DNA of 64,000 nt from Ceratothoa steindachneri (Eukaryota > Arthropoda > Malacostraca > Isopoda > Cymothoidae), in NCBI GenBank assembly GCA_963969495.1, contig OZ018333.1, forward strand, positions 86,469,256 through 86,533,255, given 5' to 3'. Each line of letters starts with the position of its first letter. Position 1 is the stretch's first letter. The notes under the pieces were generated by a model. That model saw nothing but the letters and a program-made list of their open reading frames with translations. It did no database searches and was not told the origin of the DNA. A program made the translations under genes and the position numbers. Below, piece after piece: positions 31,123-42,230 of the stretch.

Positions 31123-31689
31123 CTAACTCTATAATTTAAGAAGGAGATTTATTTGAAAAATGATTTCATCTTAGTTTGGTAATGATTTATGTTTTTTCTT
31201 CAAAGTTGTTTCTAATAATTCTTTTATAATATCAAAAAACAAAATGGTAAAGTTAAGAAATAAATATAAGTATCTAAATTTGTGAATTTTTTAAAACACA
31301 AAGAATTACAAATGGTGAAGTTCACAAAATTTATTTTTATATATCTTCTATAACTCTATATTTTAGCAATGTGATATTTTGAAAGGGGGGAAATTTAGTT
31401 TAGAGTTCGTTCAAACACGTACACACGTACATGACCTTACACCCCCACTCCCACCCACATCCCCGTGACAGTTTTGAATTTTCAGGTATTTTCTCGTATC
31501 CACATATCAGTGGAGTTGCCAATTAACCTTTTGCAATCCATTAAGTGTCCCTCCAGTTAACATCTTTTAAAAAATATTTGAGGCCAAACCTCTTTGTGTG
31601 TCACACGTTCTAAGATGACCCTCCATCCACACCGTACCACACCCAGACTTAGTAAATATTTTGCAACTGAAAATGTGTGTGGATCGGAT

Positions 31690-32178
31690 TATAAATTTAG
31701 CCCAGGCTATTAATCTACGGTTGATTTCTTCGATCATCTTCGTCGACTTATTCATGAACACCCAAATGATCGGATTGAATTTCTGTATAGTGGGTCAGTC
31801 CAGCCACCTTTCAACTACAATAACGGAAAAGAAGTACTTGAATACTCTAGTTTATTGATTTAGAAAATTTAATCATCGATGAAAAATAGAAAAAACGATC
31901 TTATGGATCAGGTTTTTTTTGTAGGAGGTGTATCCGATCGTCATAGTACATGGGAGGATAAGTTTTTCTGCATATTACATTCTAACATGGTAAATGATAG
32001 TGAGAAAGTAGTTAACATCGCTATATTTGACCCTAAAACCATGTTATTTCGCTTTATCTTGTGGTATCTCCATCAGCAAACTGATATGATGAAAACCAAG
32101 ATTGAAGAGGCAAGGATGAAAGAATTCTCCTTTTCACAAGATCAAGAATTTGTGATTAGTTATTTTGTAGACAAATAA
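31690..32178 (+). pseudogene. Possible Polinton/Maverick packaging-ATPase relic
   Basis: Pieces read VDFFDHLRRLIHEHPNDRIE and FLYSG (31710-31800), then after stops NDLMDQVFF (31890-31920) and a 99-codon frame to 32178. The order (a region after a P-loop, DRIEF, then DDLMD) recalls the FtsK/HerA-type ATPase of Polintons, which also sits near the polymerase. The P-loop itself is not readable, and the second half matches poorly. The nearby polymerase relic is the main support. It may be unrelated sequence. Confidence 0.28.
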
Positions 32179-32289
32179 AAACATTGATAGTATAACGCGT
32201 ATTATTTCATCTTTATTTTATTCATATTAATCAGTGAATATTATTAAAGATAAAAAACTATTTACATAGGGAGTCAATGTACAGTAACT

Positions 32290-33064
32290 TTTTAAATGTC
32301 ATGTAGGATCCCTTTGAAACTGATAGGTATGGTTCGGTAACCTCCTGAGAGTTCAACTCGCTTACGAAATGTCTTTCTCACCTCTTTCACTCCACCGTTT
32401 TTCTCTGCTCTGAAACTCATAAATGGTATAGGGATATGCCTATCAACATTCTATCTATCATTATCGGCTCAAATTAGGCATTTCATAGTATCGTAGGTTT
32501 TTATATCCTTCGTCTGAGTGTTAATGGTTAATCCTTTAGCACGAAGTATATACTTCACCCCTACCACCGTTTGGATACTTACCGAATGGGATTTGGGATC
32601 CGTAGAACAGAATGAATCTCCATACGTCTCGGCACCGTACACAGATCACATCGGTGATATCACCTAGGAATTCTCCAAGTCGAGGTTGTGGGTCATCTTT
32701 CCTAGCAATGAAGATGGCACTGTCTGTGTCACAGTACAACAACCGTTCATCCAACGAGTCTAAGAGGCCATAGAGCTTGTGTTTCGAGCATAGGCGGTTG
32801 GAATGCTGCAATCGGAAGATTCCTTACGTGGGAGTCAAATTCTACATGTTCAGCATTCTCCACTTTTGCGATTCATGCATTGTCAGCTACATCCAACGAG
32901 TTCACAAAGTAATCGTCATTTTTGATCAGCTTGATTACATCATAGATGGTCCTATAGATGCGCAAATTCGGGGTTTCCAGAAGTTTATGTAAGTTGCTCC
33001 AAGGTCGCCCACGATAAGTCCAAATTATTAGTGAGCCAATTGTTTCAATTGCGGAGAGCCACAC
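32290..33064 (-). pseudogene. Polinton/Maverick-type family B DNA polymerase, decayed
   Basis: The 32811-32536 frame reads KLYGLLDSLDERLLYCDTDS, followed by AIFIARKD and LGEFLGDITD. YCDTDS is the catalytic motif C of protein-primed family B polymerases, and the LGD(Y/F)LGD(L/I)TDE pattern is usual just after it in Polintons. Further down, in other frames, FRAEKNGGVKEVRKTFRKRV and GGYRTIPISF (32410-32330) match the C-terminal end. Upstream residues (LRIYRTIYDVIKLIKNDDYF, 33064-32873) precede a frame break. The protein would replicate the element. It is a relic with several frameshifts, and no integrase or capsid gene was seen. Confidence 0.68.
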
Positions 33065-33148
33065 TCCAGGTCATCGAAGCAATATGGTGTGTATCTCTCT
33101 GAGAAGGAAAGCCTGGCCGTTTAGGCCCAGGATCGTCTCTCATTCCCC

Positions 33149-33720
33149 TTGGTCCTAATGGGTCCGGCGCTTCCTGAGACTTCGTATGCCTCAATATTAA
33201 GAAAGACCCCCTCGGCTCCAGGCCTACGAGCACGGTCGTTTATGCGTCCATTCGGTACCCTTATGCGGGTTCTACCCACCCGGGGACCTCCCCTGTTAAA
33301 GCTGGCGGCACAAAGGGTTTCAGACCAACCCATAGATAAAACGAGGGCCCCCCTCCCTTACCACAGCGTGACCGTTTCGCGTAAGGCGAAACGGCCGCGC
33401 GCTTTCACCGAGTCATTATACTAACTGGAGGCCACACCACTCTAGTGGCCGCGAGGCCATCTTCCGGGGTTCCTAAATCATCCCCACAAAAGGAGGACAA
33501 CATTAAAGGAGATTCTGCTCCTTTACACACACCCAGTACTACTCTGGCTAGCTCGGAGAAGGTGGATCCTCCAAAAGAGGGATCCCCAGCTCAGAAGCTG
33601 CTCCACTCCCCTAAGGTTTCGAGGCGGAGGGAGAAAAAGACTCGCATAACGCGCCCAACCTCCCCCGAGAAATCCTCGAAGGCTACAGGACATTATTCCG
33701 GCCCATAGGGACCGGAGTTC
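33149..33720 (+). pseudogene. ORF1-like (gag) remains of family J copy 2
   Basis: Two frames, 33149-33424 and 33445-33708, give Arg/Pro- and Ser/Lys-rich peptides (for example SPKVSRRREKKTRITRPTSP). They precede the endonuclease, in the position of ORF1. No zinc knuckle is readable. The call rests mainly on position. Confidence 0.35.
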
Positions 33721-33779
33721 TGCCGCCCGAAAGCGTACGACTCCACCACCACGGGGTGGGATCCAGGCAGGCGGATTTG

Positions 33780-34310
33780 CCATTTATACCCAGCATGATG
33801 AATCCGTTCTTCTCTTTGATTTATAACCTCCTCTCAGGCAGTAGCTGTGCAGCTGCACCTGGATAGGAGGTATAGTATTATTTATGCGTACATTCCACTG
33901 TCCGCCATCTTTGACACAGGACTTCTGCTGAGTTGTGGCACGGTTGTCAACGCACTTTTTCTGCTCGGAGATCTGAACGTGAGACACCCTCTCTAGGAAG
34001 ACTACTCGATTAATTACCAGGGGTGAAGTCCTTGCCAAGTTGATCTACCAGCTGTAGATGGGTGTCCTAATTGTGGATGAGTTTACGCATCACTCCTCGA
34101 GAATCGCTTCATTTTCTTGCCTCGATCTATTTTTGTGCTATCCGGATGCACAGCCTGATTTTGGCGGAATCCTTCGTGACCGCTTTCTCGGCATTCACTA
34201 GCCGAGATGCTGTTCGCCAGCATTCAATGTCCCTCGTGATGTCGCGGAAGGCCGCCGACTGGCCTTTACCTCCAGAGGCGGAGAACCCTTTAACGACAGG
34301 TTTATATTGA
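33780..34310 (+). pseudogene. Endonuclease and linker remains of family J copy 2
   Basis: Around 33845-34000, fragments in changing frames resemble AVQLHLDRRYSIIYAYIPLS and LFLLGDLNVRHPL, the latter being the catalytic GD(F/L)N-x-R-H block. From about 34200 the linker reads FNVPRDVAEGRRLAFTSRGG. Frames are broken throughout. Confidence 0.5.
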
Positions 34311-34316
34311 GTAAGT

Positions 34317-35351
34317 TGCGTTCCGCTCTCGCTTCGTGCGCGGACCCCACCCTTGGACCGGAAGATGCCCCCTACGCCATGCTTCGAAACCGGATCCCTG
34401 TAGAGGGTAGTCTCCCATCCATCCATGACTGTGGTCGCTTTTTGCAACCCAGGGAAAGAATAATCTACCCCGGAGGGTTTAGGCCCAATCTCTCTTACCA
34501 CCTGCGTGTTCTATTGATTCAGAAATTGGTAAATATTAGAGTAGCCTTTTTTCTAGACAGCGGAGGCCATTTGGCTTCTGCTCAGTGCGGCTTCTTCAAG
34601 TTACACTCCACATCGGATGCTCTGCTCTGACATGAAAATGCCGTTTTCGAGGCCTTTCTTCGTAAACAGCACTACGCCACGGTGTTTAACTTTCTGGAGG
34701 CCTATGATACGGTATCATGGACACTCCACAGAATGGAAACGAGGAACGCCTCCCAATCTTTATATCGGAATTTCTGCGAGATCGTCGATTCCGCGTACGG
34801 TTGGGGGAGCCCTCTCCCACCCAATGGCTCAGGAAGAGGGTGTACCGCAAGGAAATGTCCACAGTGTCACATACTTTGCCCTTATCAACAGCATCACCTG
34901 GGTGCTGCCGGAAGATGTTCTCGCTACGTTATACGTCGACGACCTTTCGATCTCTTTTGGCGCGGCCCAAATGCCAACTCGTGAGCGACGCTACGGCTCT
35001 CGCTATACCAAACTGTACAGGCTTGGATTTTCCTTGGCAAAGACTAAGTTAGTGTGCTTCTTTCATCATCCAAGGCTCCTCCCGCACCGAGACTTGTTCC
35101 TAAATTTGGTTTTCCTGGAGTGGTGGACTCGCACCGTTTTCATGTTCTTGTATCTTACCTGCAGGTCTCATATTCGCAGCCCTAGGATCTCTTGTACCCG
35201 CGCCTTGTATATCGTTCACTCGGTGACGTTAAGCGCTTGGGGCGCTCATAGGGCTACTGCCTTAACTTTTATCGCTCCTTTGTTCGTTCGATGCTCGACT
35301 ACGGATGCGAGTTTTATGCATCTTCAGCAGAACGTGTATAGAGGAAGATAG
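34317..35351 (+). pseudogene. Reverse transcriptase of family J copy 2
   Basis: The 34307-34630 frame ends with YHLRVLLIQKLVNIRVAFFL and ASAQCGFFKLHSTSDALL (fingers). The 34617-35351 frame carries EEGVPQGNVHSVTYFALINS, the catalytic LATLYVDDLSISFG, the thumb FSLAKTKLVCFFHHPRLLPH and FLNLVFLEWW. A stop and a frame overlap at 34617-34630 separate the two. The catalytic YVDD is intact. Confidence 0.78.
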
Positions 35352-35583
35352 ACTCGATCCACCACACAGGCTTTCGCCTGTCGTCTAGTGCCTTTCGCAC
35401 TTCCTCCATTGAGAGCCTTCCCTTCGATGCTGGGGAGATGCCACACGCAATGCGCCGTGTATTATTTACCTGTATGCGCGAGCCCGGCACCTCCCTCAGT
35501 CGCCAACAGCTCTCAATGTATCCGCAGCTGATTTCGACGGTGCCTATGACTCCGCAAAACGCCACTCATACCCAGAGCCCTTT

Positions 35584-36175
35584 GTGTTTAGGGCTAGGAA
35601 ATTAATTCAAGACCTACGTAAGTATAGCTCTCGAACCGGTGGCGTCCCTGATTCTATCCAGGACGCCACCCTGCAGAGCACCACCTTTGACACTATGTCA
35701 CGACGCCTCTTCTTCCAAAGCTTCTACATCACCGAGAGTATTGCGTTCGTCCTTTTTGGAGCACACTTCATGTCACGCTGGAATCGTGTTAGTGTATACG
35801 GATGGCTCATGGTCCCATGAGGCGGTCGGTTTCCTCGCTGTATCCCCTCTATTTGAAGTCAGGTCTCTGCCAGGTGCTGCGCCTGTCTTCATGGCCGAGC
35901 TGGTGGCAATACAACACTCGGTACGGGAGATAACGCGACGTGCCCCGTTCGCAGACTGTTTTGGAGAGCCGTCGGATGTCGATATTATCTTCTGCTGGGT
36001 TCCTGGACATGTAAGAGTTGCGGGGAATGAGGGCACCAAACAGTCCAGGAGGACCAGTGTTTCGCTCTTCCTAACACCTACTACATTGCAGGAATACGGG
36101 CTGCCCTCCGGGTGCAGGAGCAGGCTTCATTCCTGCCTTTTTGCTTTGTTTTTTTTTACTTTATTAATCCTTTGA
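35584..36175 (+). pseudogene. RNase H of family J copy 2, internally deleted
   Basis: VYTDGSWSHEAVGFLAVSPL and FMAELVAIQHSVREI give the first two acidic motifs. The expected middle motif (FSDS-like) is missing, since the frame goes from RRAPFADCFGEPSD straight to VDIIFCWVPGHVRVAGNEGT. The C-terminal zinc tail is also absent; translation ends in a Phe/Leu-rich run at 36175. The loss of the middle Asp means an inactive domain. Confidence 0.75.
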
Positions 36176-36254
36176 CCTTTTCGAGCGTTATTTGTTTTTT
36201 AATATAACCTAGTCGTAGGTTGTGTTGTGCACGGCTACTTATGCTCAAGTAGGC

Positions 36255-38280
36255 CCCCACCAGCCCGCCAATTAGGTCGTTCAGGCGAGATAGTTTTTGT
36301 TTCAGGCGGAATGGGATTAAGCCACGTGGCCACCTCCCAGGTGGAGTACTCAGGAAGTGATCGATGTCAACCGGGACGAATTAAGGTCTATCTCAATATA
36401 TCCAAGTCCTCTGTGCACCCACCCCCGCTCTACGATATCCCAAGAAATTTCGATCTCCTCCCTCTTCAGGCCTACTTCGAGTCTATGGCCACTACCTTGG
36501 GAGCCTACATATTGTGGATATGGCGTCCTCCCCAATACACCGCGTGACACAACCAGAACTCATGAAACAGAGATTCCACAACCAGGCCTTGCCGTTCCCA
36601 CGGTCATTAATATCAACAAACCAAAGGGCTCTAGAGACGATAGTGATTGTAGTACCAAGAGTCCAATGAGGGACTTCCTAAGGGGGCCCCCAATATCGGG
36701 GGGTGGGGGTAATAGGAAGTAAAGATGCCAGAACCAACGATAAAAATCAAAACAATAGCGGCAATGGCAACAACAATGACAACCATAGAAATTACCACAA
36801 CGACGGCATAGAGGGTCAAGTGAGCCGGGTGGCCGATCCTCCTCAGCCAAAGATCACCAAATGGTTTGGCAAATTGAAAATTACAAAGCCTGGCGAGTTA
36901 TCCAATACCACATGTGCAAATAATATCGTTAAATGCGCCCAGGTAAAAGGAATTAAGATTTTCCTGCCAGGGAGTTTTTTGACACTTCCAATCGACGGCC
37001 GCGCAAATGGTGGAGGCAGTCGAACTGCTTACCAAGAAAGATATATTAGAAGAAACGAGTTGAGTCCCCAGTAGAAGCCCTCTTTTCGGGGTCCCCAAGC
37101 AAGATGGGTATATGCAGGTGCTCTATGATATATCCGCTCCTACTACGGACTTAACCCAGGCTAGCTTCAAGCTAGCGAACATTGCCGAGGTCCTCCAGAA
37201 TAAGAGACCGGGGGACATGACAACAAAGATCGACTTGGAAAAGTGGTTTCTAACATTTGCCCTTACCTACGAAGACAAGGCCTCAGTTTAGGTATGAAGA
37301 TCGGGGACAAGTGGTGGCAATTCAAAAGACAATCTATGGTGTTTTCGGGGACTTACTTCTTGATGCAGAACTGCTTGGAAATCATCGCTAACCACTAGAC
37401 AACCTCTAACAATATGCAGGCTTTTACTTACCTAGACGATGCACTTCTGGTGGGCGATTCGAATGGCCTACTCGAAACATTAGGTTGTTTCTTTCGCAAC
37501 TCCTTACAAGTGAGCAGCACTAAATCCATATTTACACCAACCTCCAGTACCGAAAAACTCGGGGTCAGCCTAAATCTTGACCGCGACTCAACCGCCCAAA
37601 CACCACCCATGCGTGATAAGGTGCGCAGAAACATCTCCTCCTGCAACGCTCCACCGAGAATTCTGGCAACGGCTGAGCGGCCAAATTAACCATCCTCCGA
37701 CTTCCTTTTTTCTGCATTCACTTTTGTGATCATAATAATCACCATCACCTCCAGTAGGAGCGCTTCTACTCCCTCCTTCCTCTCATTTACACGCACTGGA
37801 GGTGCTGGTGGAGACACGAGGCCTCCACCACGGGAATGGCCATCACTTGTGGTTTTGTCTCGCTAGTTATTGCCACCATCTGTCTGCGGTTACCACAATA
37901 CTCCTTCCACTACGAGTCCCCCATTTTGTTGTTAACTCTGCTAATCTTGGATAACACCAGACTCTCGTCAGAGTGCATCCCCAGCATCCAAAATACACGT
38001 CCAGGAAAAATACCCCAAGGAATCCAAGACCATCTCAGCGGACCTACTCTCTACCACATCTCACACAAGTTCCGCCGCTCCTCGCTTAATATCCGTTATG
38101 TCCGAAGCGCTGATGTGGGGTCCCGAAAGATCTGACCCGGCCCTGGTGGCCATACCCTGAGGGTATACAAGGCTCCAGGGACCCCCTTTTCCGACCATCG
38201 ATACCACCTCCGGGGGTTTTATTTCCGCCAACCACCCAACCGGACCTTTCCTCCTTTTCCTCAGAGAATTTTTCTCCATT
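36255..38280 (+). mobile_element. DIRS-like retroelement, decayed (+ copy)
   Basis: It is homologous to the minus-strand sequence at 44.05-45.11 kb over about 1 kb, starting at CAATTAGGTCGTTC (about 36268). It has a gag-like leader, a pre-RT region and RT remains, followed by about 600 bp in which RNase H and other parts may lie. No tyrosine recombinase could be read, and neither inverted nor split terminal repeats were identified. The DIRS assignment rests on the pre-RT and RT patterns. Confidence 0.55.
36703..37689 (+). pseudogene. DIRS-like pre-RT and reverse transcriptase, decayed
   Basis: The 36703-37074 frame gives ITKWFGKLKITKPGELSNTT and GIKIFLPGS, resembling the GRLKxFxxxWxxIT...GYKIPF segment that precedes DIRS RTs. 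In the next frame VEAVELLTKKDILEETS, SPLFGVPKQDGYMQVLYDIS and FKLANIAEVLQNKRPGDMTT, followed by KIDLEKW, match RT motifs 1-3 (37010-37250). After a stop and frameshift, the 37414-37689 frame starts MQAFTYLDDALLVGDSNGLL, with the catalytic YLDD, and continues STEKLGVSLNLD (thumb). The RT is broken by a stop at 37290 and by frame changes. Confidence 0.62.
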
Positions 38281-38852
38281 TTTATTTTCGCATCTCTTTA
38301 CTTTTCCTTTATTCTTTGTATTTTGATGTTATAATAAATAAAGGATCTAAAGAATCGGCAAGAAAGGTTTGATTATCTTTGGCTTTTAGCTCCCCCCCCC
38401 CCCGTGCAAGGCAAACTTCGGTGTTGTAGGCTGAAGGGCACACTAGTCTTCAGGGGTTGTCTAAGATCGTCTTGCGCAGGCAAGGGGAAGGGGTTTGATG
38501 TAGTCCCTGAGGAGATTCTTAAACACGTATCTGGGGGTGGGGCTGCGTTCTTTAACTCCCATGGGAAGGAGAGACGACTTGATAGTGGCTGTTGATCTGC
38601 GAACGGGGTCAATGGCGGTAATGGACGGGTGTGTCCTTACCCCCCAACCTCGCCTTGTGAAACTAAAGGGGAAAGTCAAAAGAATAGAAATTAAGGAGAG
38701 AAAAGTGTAATATTTGTACCCATGGAAGATTTTCACCCCTGAAATAATAAGGCAAGAAACATCATTGAGAAGGCCATTTAGAGCCCCCACCCACGTTGGT
38801 AACCAGGCAGGATTCTCTTGAGCCAACCATGACCACTATCTACCAGGACGGG
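38281..38852. other. Interval with a polyadenylation-like signal, no gene recognised
   Basis: AATAAATAAAG at about 38334-38344 could be the 3' signal of the DIRS-like copy. A C run follows at 38391-38403. The minus-strand frame 38826-38461 is open but unrecognised. The 13-bp CTACCAGGACGGG at 38840-38852 is the left target duplication of the next element. Confidence 0.45.
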
Positions 38853-39420
38853 ACTTCCGGAGGTCGATTCGGGACGACCTTTCCGGGAGTCATCACTTCC
38901 CGATAGTACTATCAGCCGCCCTTTCTGGCCCGTGCCTTTCCCTACCTCCTCGTTGGGAGGCTTCCTTTATTGATGCCGCCGGGTTTCTTTCGATACCGTA
39001 GATTCAGCATTCTCATATTTTACTACTCATATTTTAGAGGCTTCGTTCCGCGGAGATGCCCTCTTGCGGGGCGCTCCACCGTCCCTTAGTGGTTGAAGGA
39101 TTGCGCGTAGGCTATTTCTGCCTATCAGTTGTCCCATTCCCGTTGTAGGCGGGACCCGACCGTCTCAAATAGGGTCGATCGGAACCAGGCTCGTGCCATC
39201 CGCCAAAGGAGCCTCCGTCGTGCCCGATGTGAGTTTTGGCGCCGGTACGTATCTTCCATTTCTTCGTCTACGCCACTAACTCAGGTTTGGAAGCAGGTCA
39301 ATAAGATCTGTGGTCGCTACGCTGGTTATGCCATCCCCACTCTGGACATCGGAGTCTCACTTGTGTCCGATAGCCGGTTGGTCAGCAAAGCTCTGGCGGA
39401 CCATTTGCTTCGGTGAGTAG
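38853..39420 (+). pseudogene. Endonuclease end and linker of the 38.9-42.7 kb element
   Basis: In shifting frames, GSHHFPIVLSAALSGP (38890-38940), where the catalytic SDH has become SHH, is followed by PPRWEASFIDAAGF. The linker then reads RNQARAIRQRSLRRARCEFW and PLTQVWKQVNKICGRYAG (39129-39416), as expected between endonuclease and RT. Confidence 0.7.
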
Positions 39421-39499
39421 CGCTGGTAGCTATCCTCGACTGTTTCTCGATCATAAGGTCGTCTTTTAGATTTTACCACGTGCGCCACCTACTCTTATA

Positions 39500-40500
39500 A
39501 TGGTCTCTTTTCCGTCTATGAGCTGCGGGATGCTTTGTCTCACTATGGCTCAACCTCTCCTGGTGATGATTGCATCTACTACGACTTTCTTCGTCGTGTC
39601 CATCCCCACTCGGAGTTATTTTTGGTTGACCTCTACAGCCTGCTTTGGGTCAAAGGAATCTATCCGTCCTCCTGGCGTGTGTGGGTTGTTCTACCCTTTC
39701 TCAAGCCCGGTAGGGGTGGTGTGAACCGCAGTCACTATCGCCCGATTGCTCTTACGAGCCGCCTCAGTAAGTTGTTGGAGAAGATGGTCCAAGTTCCCCT
39801 CACTTGGTTTTTGGAGTCCAACTCGCTCCTCTCTCGATTTCAGTGCGGTTTTCTCAGCAGTCGTAGTACTCTTGGCCACCTCATTCGTTTGGAAGACTCC
39901 GTTTTACGGGCCTTTTCCTCCAGGCATCAGGTGTTAGCGGTGTTCTTCGACATTGAGAAGGCTGATGATACCACCTGGAGATATGGTGTTTAACTTCATT
40001 TATATGATTGGGGTATGAGAGGCTTTTTACCGGTTTTTATTCAAGAATTTTTATCGTCCTGTAATTTTAAGGTCCGTATTGGGGATGCTTTCTCAGGCTT
40101 GCGGATTCAAGGGGAGAGTGTTCTCCAGGGGTGTGTTTTGAGTGTGACATGTTTCCCTCTTTGTGGATGACTTGGCCTTGTTTTGTTCATCTCCCCGTTT
40201 GCCTTCTGCTGCCCGTCGATTACAGCTGGCAATTGATGCCGTGTCGGGTTGTGATGCCTCAAAGGGTTTCCGTTTTTCCGTCACCCAAACGAAGGACATG
40301 CATTTTTATCGGGGCCGTGCTGTCCTTGGTTCTCCTCCCCTCTTCTTAGATGGCACGGCGATTGAATATGTCCTCGGTTTTAAGTTCTTGAGTTTAACGC
40401 TTGATAGCAAGCTCACTTGGGTACTCCATTTGCGTCGCTTGAGGGCGTCCTGTTCAAAGGCTATGGATTTTCTTAGGGTTTTATTGCACACCACTTGGAG
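39500..40500 (+). pseudogene. Reverse transcriptase of the 38.9-42.7 kb element
   Basis: The 39535-39993 frame has VVLPFLKPGRGGVNRSHYRP, IALTSRLSKLLEKMVQVPLT, FQCGFLSSRSTLGHLIRLED and VFFDIEKADDTTW. Around 40085-40140 LQGCVLSVT is readable, but the sequence jumps straight to VDDLALFCSSPRLPSAARRL (40163), so about 100 bp between these motifs is deleted. The thumb (FSVTQTKDMHFYRGRAVLGS, VLGFKFLSLTLDSKLTW) follows. The catalytic VDD survives next to the deletion. Confidence 0.82.
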
Positions 40501-40578
40501 GGGGGGGGGGGTAATAGGCGCACCTTGTGGTCACTTTGTTCGGCACTGGTCTAATCCCGTTGGGACTACGGTTGCCAG

Positions 40579-41358
40579 GTGTATTCTTCAGCGTCTCCTT
40601 CAGCCTTTCGCACCTTGCCTATCCCTAGCCTCTTTGTTGAGGGTGGCGTGCTTCCCTTGCGATACCACCGGCTGCAGGAGGGCCTACGATTTCTGCTTTG
40701 TGTTCAGCTTTACCTTTCATCCCCAGTCCATGAGTGCCTTTTTGACTCGTCCTCTTCGGCATCTTTTGATCGGCGGCCATCTATACCCCGGCCTCTAGGG
40801 CTCCGGTCTGGAGACCATCTCTCCTCCCTGGGTGTTCTCGGGGTGTTAGCCCTCCCATTCCCGCCGGCTCCGTGTTGGGGCGTACGCCTTCCTGAGATCT
40901 GTACTACTTTTTGGCATTTCGAGAAAGGGTCTACTGACCCTCGTCTATTAAAGTGCCTGTTTCTTGAACATGTGTGTTATCATGCTCACCAGCATCCCAT
41001 CTATACTGACGGATTGAAGTCGGACCTGTGTGCTGGGGCAGCGGTGGTGTCCTCTACAGAGTCTCTTCGGTCCGCCCTACCTCCTGTAGCATCCGTTTTT
41101 ACCGCAGAGTTGACAGCAATTCTTTTAGCTTTTAATTTGATTTTATCCCTCGATTCTTCAGATTTTATTGTTTTTAGCGATTCCCGGCCTGCGTTAGAGG
41201 CAGTTCTTTCTTTTACGTCCACACATCCTTTGGTCTTACATATTCGCTCCTGGCTGGTGAGAAATTCCCTCGAGATGCCGGATGCAGCCCCTGAGCCCTT
41301 TAGTGATTCTTACCGCGTAATCAGGACGTATGTCTTTTGTTTGTGGCAGAAAGAATAG
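40579..41358 (+). pseudogene. RNase H of the 38.9-42.7 kb element
   Basis: An open frame holds the connection region (TLPIPSLFVEGGVLPLRYHR) and the RNase H motifs HPIYTDGLKSDLCAGAAVVS, FTAELTAILLAF and FIVFSDSRPALEAVLSF. The first motif is TDGL rather than TDGS, and all three acidic residues up to here are present. The frame ends before the last motif (WVPGH), which is lost. The C-terminal tail appears in pieces at 41400-41470 (ALCRLRT) and 42231-42413 (LVVCPCLVSLRNPCFPTLAG). Confidence 0.82.
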
Positions 41359-41473
41359 GATTCGTTTCCCTCTTCTAAGCTGTCTCTTATTAAACGCTCC
41401 GTCCGTTCCTGGTCCTATAGCTCTCAGTGACTCCGGTCTTGGGAGGTTGCTCTTTGCAGGTTGCGAACTTGTC

Positions 41474-41693
41474 AATTTAATCATTCATTTATTTTCCTCT
41501 AACTTTGTCAATTTAATCTTTCAATTAATTTACTTCAACTTTTGTAAATCAAATCATTTATGTTAAACTTAATAATTAATCAATTCATTTATTTTCTTGT
41601 CAATTCAATTAACGTATACTTTTCCAAACAACATCTCTTAAATTTCACACACAAACAAACAAACACACGTTCCCAGATCGACCAAATAAGCAC
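41474..41693. mobile_element. Nested 220-bp AT-rich insertion with 11-bp direct repeats
   Basis: GCGAACTTGTC occurs at 41463-41473 and 41694-41704, at the two sides of an AT-rich, non-coding segment that splits the Jockey C-terminus. Internally it repeats the motif GTCAATTTAATC with variations, and it has an ACACACAAACAAACAAACAC stretch near 41650. There are no terminal inverted repeats. It may be a SINE-like insertion or a local expansion. Confidence 0.5.
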
Positions 41694-41739
41694 GCGAACT
41701 TGTCCATTTGACTCGCCGCTCTCGTTGTCTAAAGGTCTG

Positions 41740-42230
41740 TAACTATTCCTTTTACAATTATTCATTTACCTCCAAATAAATCATACTGAGTTAATTCCAC
41801 TCTCACATTCTTTGCAAACGACAATACGAGAGTAAGTCCTAATTATATTTGATTCTCATTGTACCCTCCAATTCACAGTCTATTATAGATACTTTAAAAT
41901 ACTCTAAATTACTACACTATATTACTTACAACTCAATATTATTTACTATATCAAAGATACTCTATTATACTCTATATTACTATATTATTATTTACTCTAT
42001 TATTCACTCTACATTGTTTCACCATCTTATTCACCATATATTTATATTTGTGTAATTGTCTTTCTTAAATCCCAAGTCATTATTCCAAAATTTACTTCGC
42101 TGTCGCATTAGGCCTAAAACTAACGGCAGACATCTTCGATCAAACAAAATTTATGGGTATGGTTTTCGAAACGCTATCTAGGCTGATTTATTAACCGAAG
42201 ATAAATCACATTGATAACCATATACTATAA
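41740..42230. other. AT-rich segment interrupting the retrotransposon C-terminus
   Basis: The Jockey C-terminal reading (SKGL before 41742, LVVCPCL from 42240) is separated by about 490 bp of AT-rich DNA with CTCTATTATAC-type repeats. It is probably another nested insertion, but no boundary repeats were found. Confidence 0.4.

Larger units (their letters stand above)
33110..36180 (+). mobile_element. Jockey-like non-LTR retrotransposon (family J, copy 2)
   Basis: In order on the + strand: gag-like remains (33149-33720), endonuclease remains (33780-34080), linker (34150-34320), RT (34340-35350) and RNase H (35584-36175). The linker TSRGGEPFNDRF matches the minus-strand copy 1 at 5.05 kb, which places them in one family. 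Stops, frameshifts and an RNase H deletion are present. Its 3' end is lost where DIRS-like sequence starts at about 36255. Confidence 0.78.
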
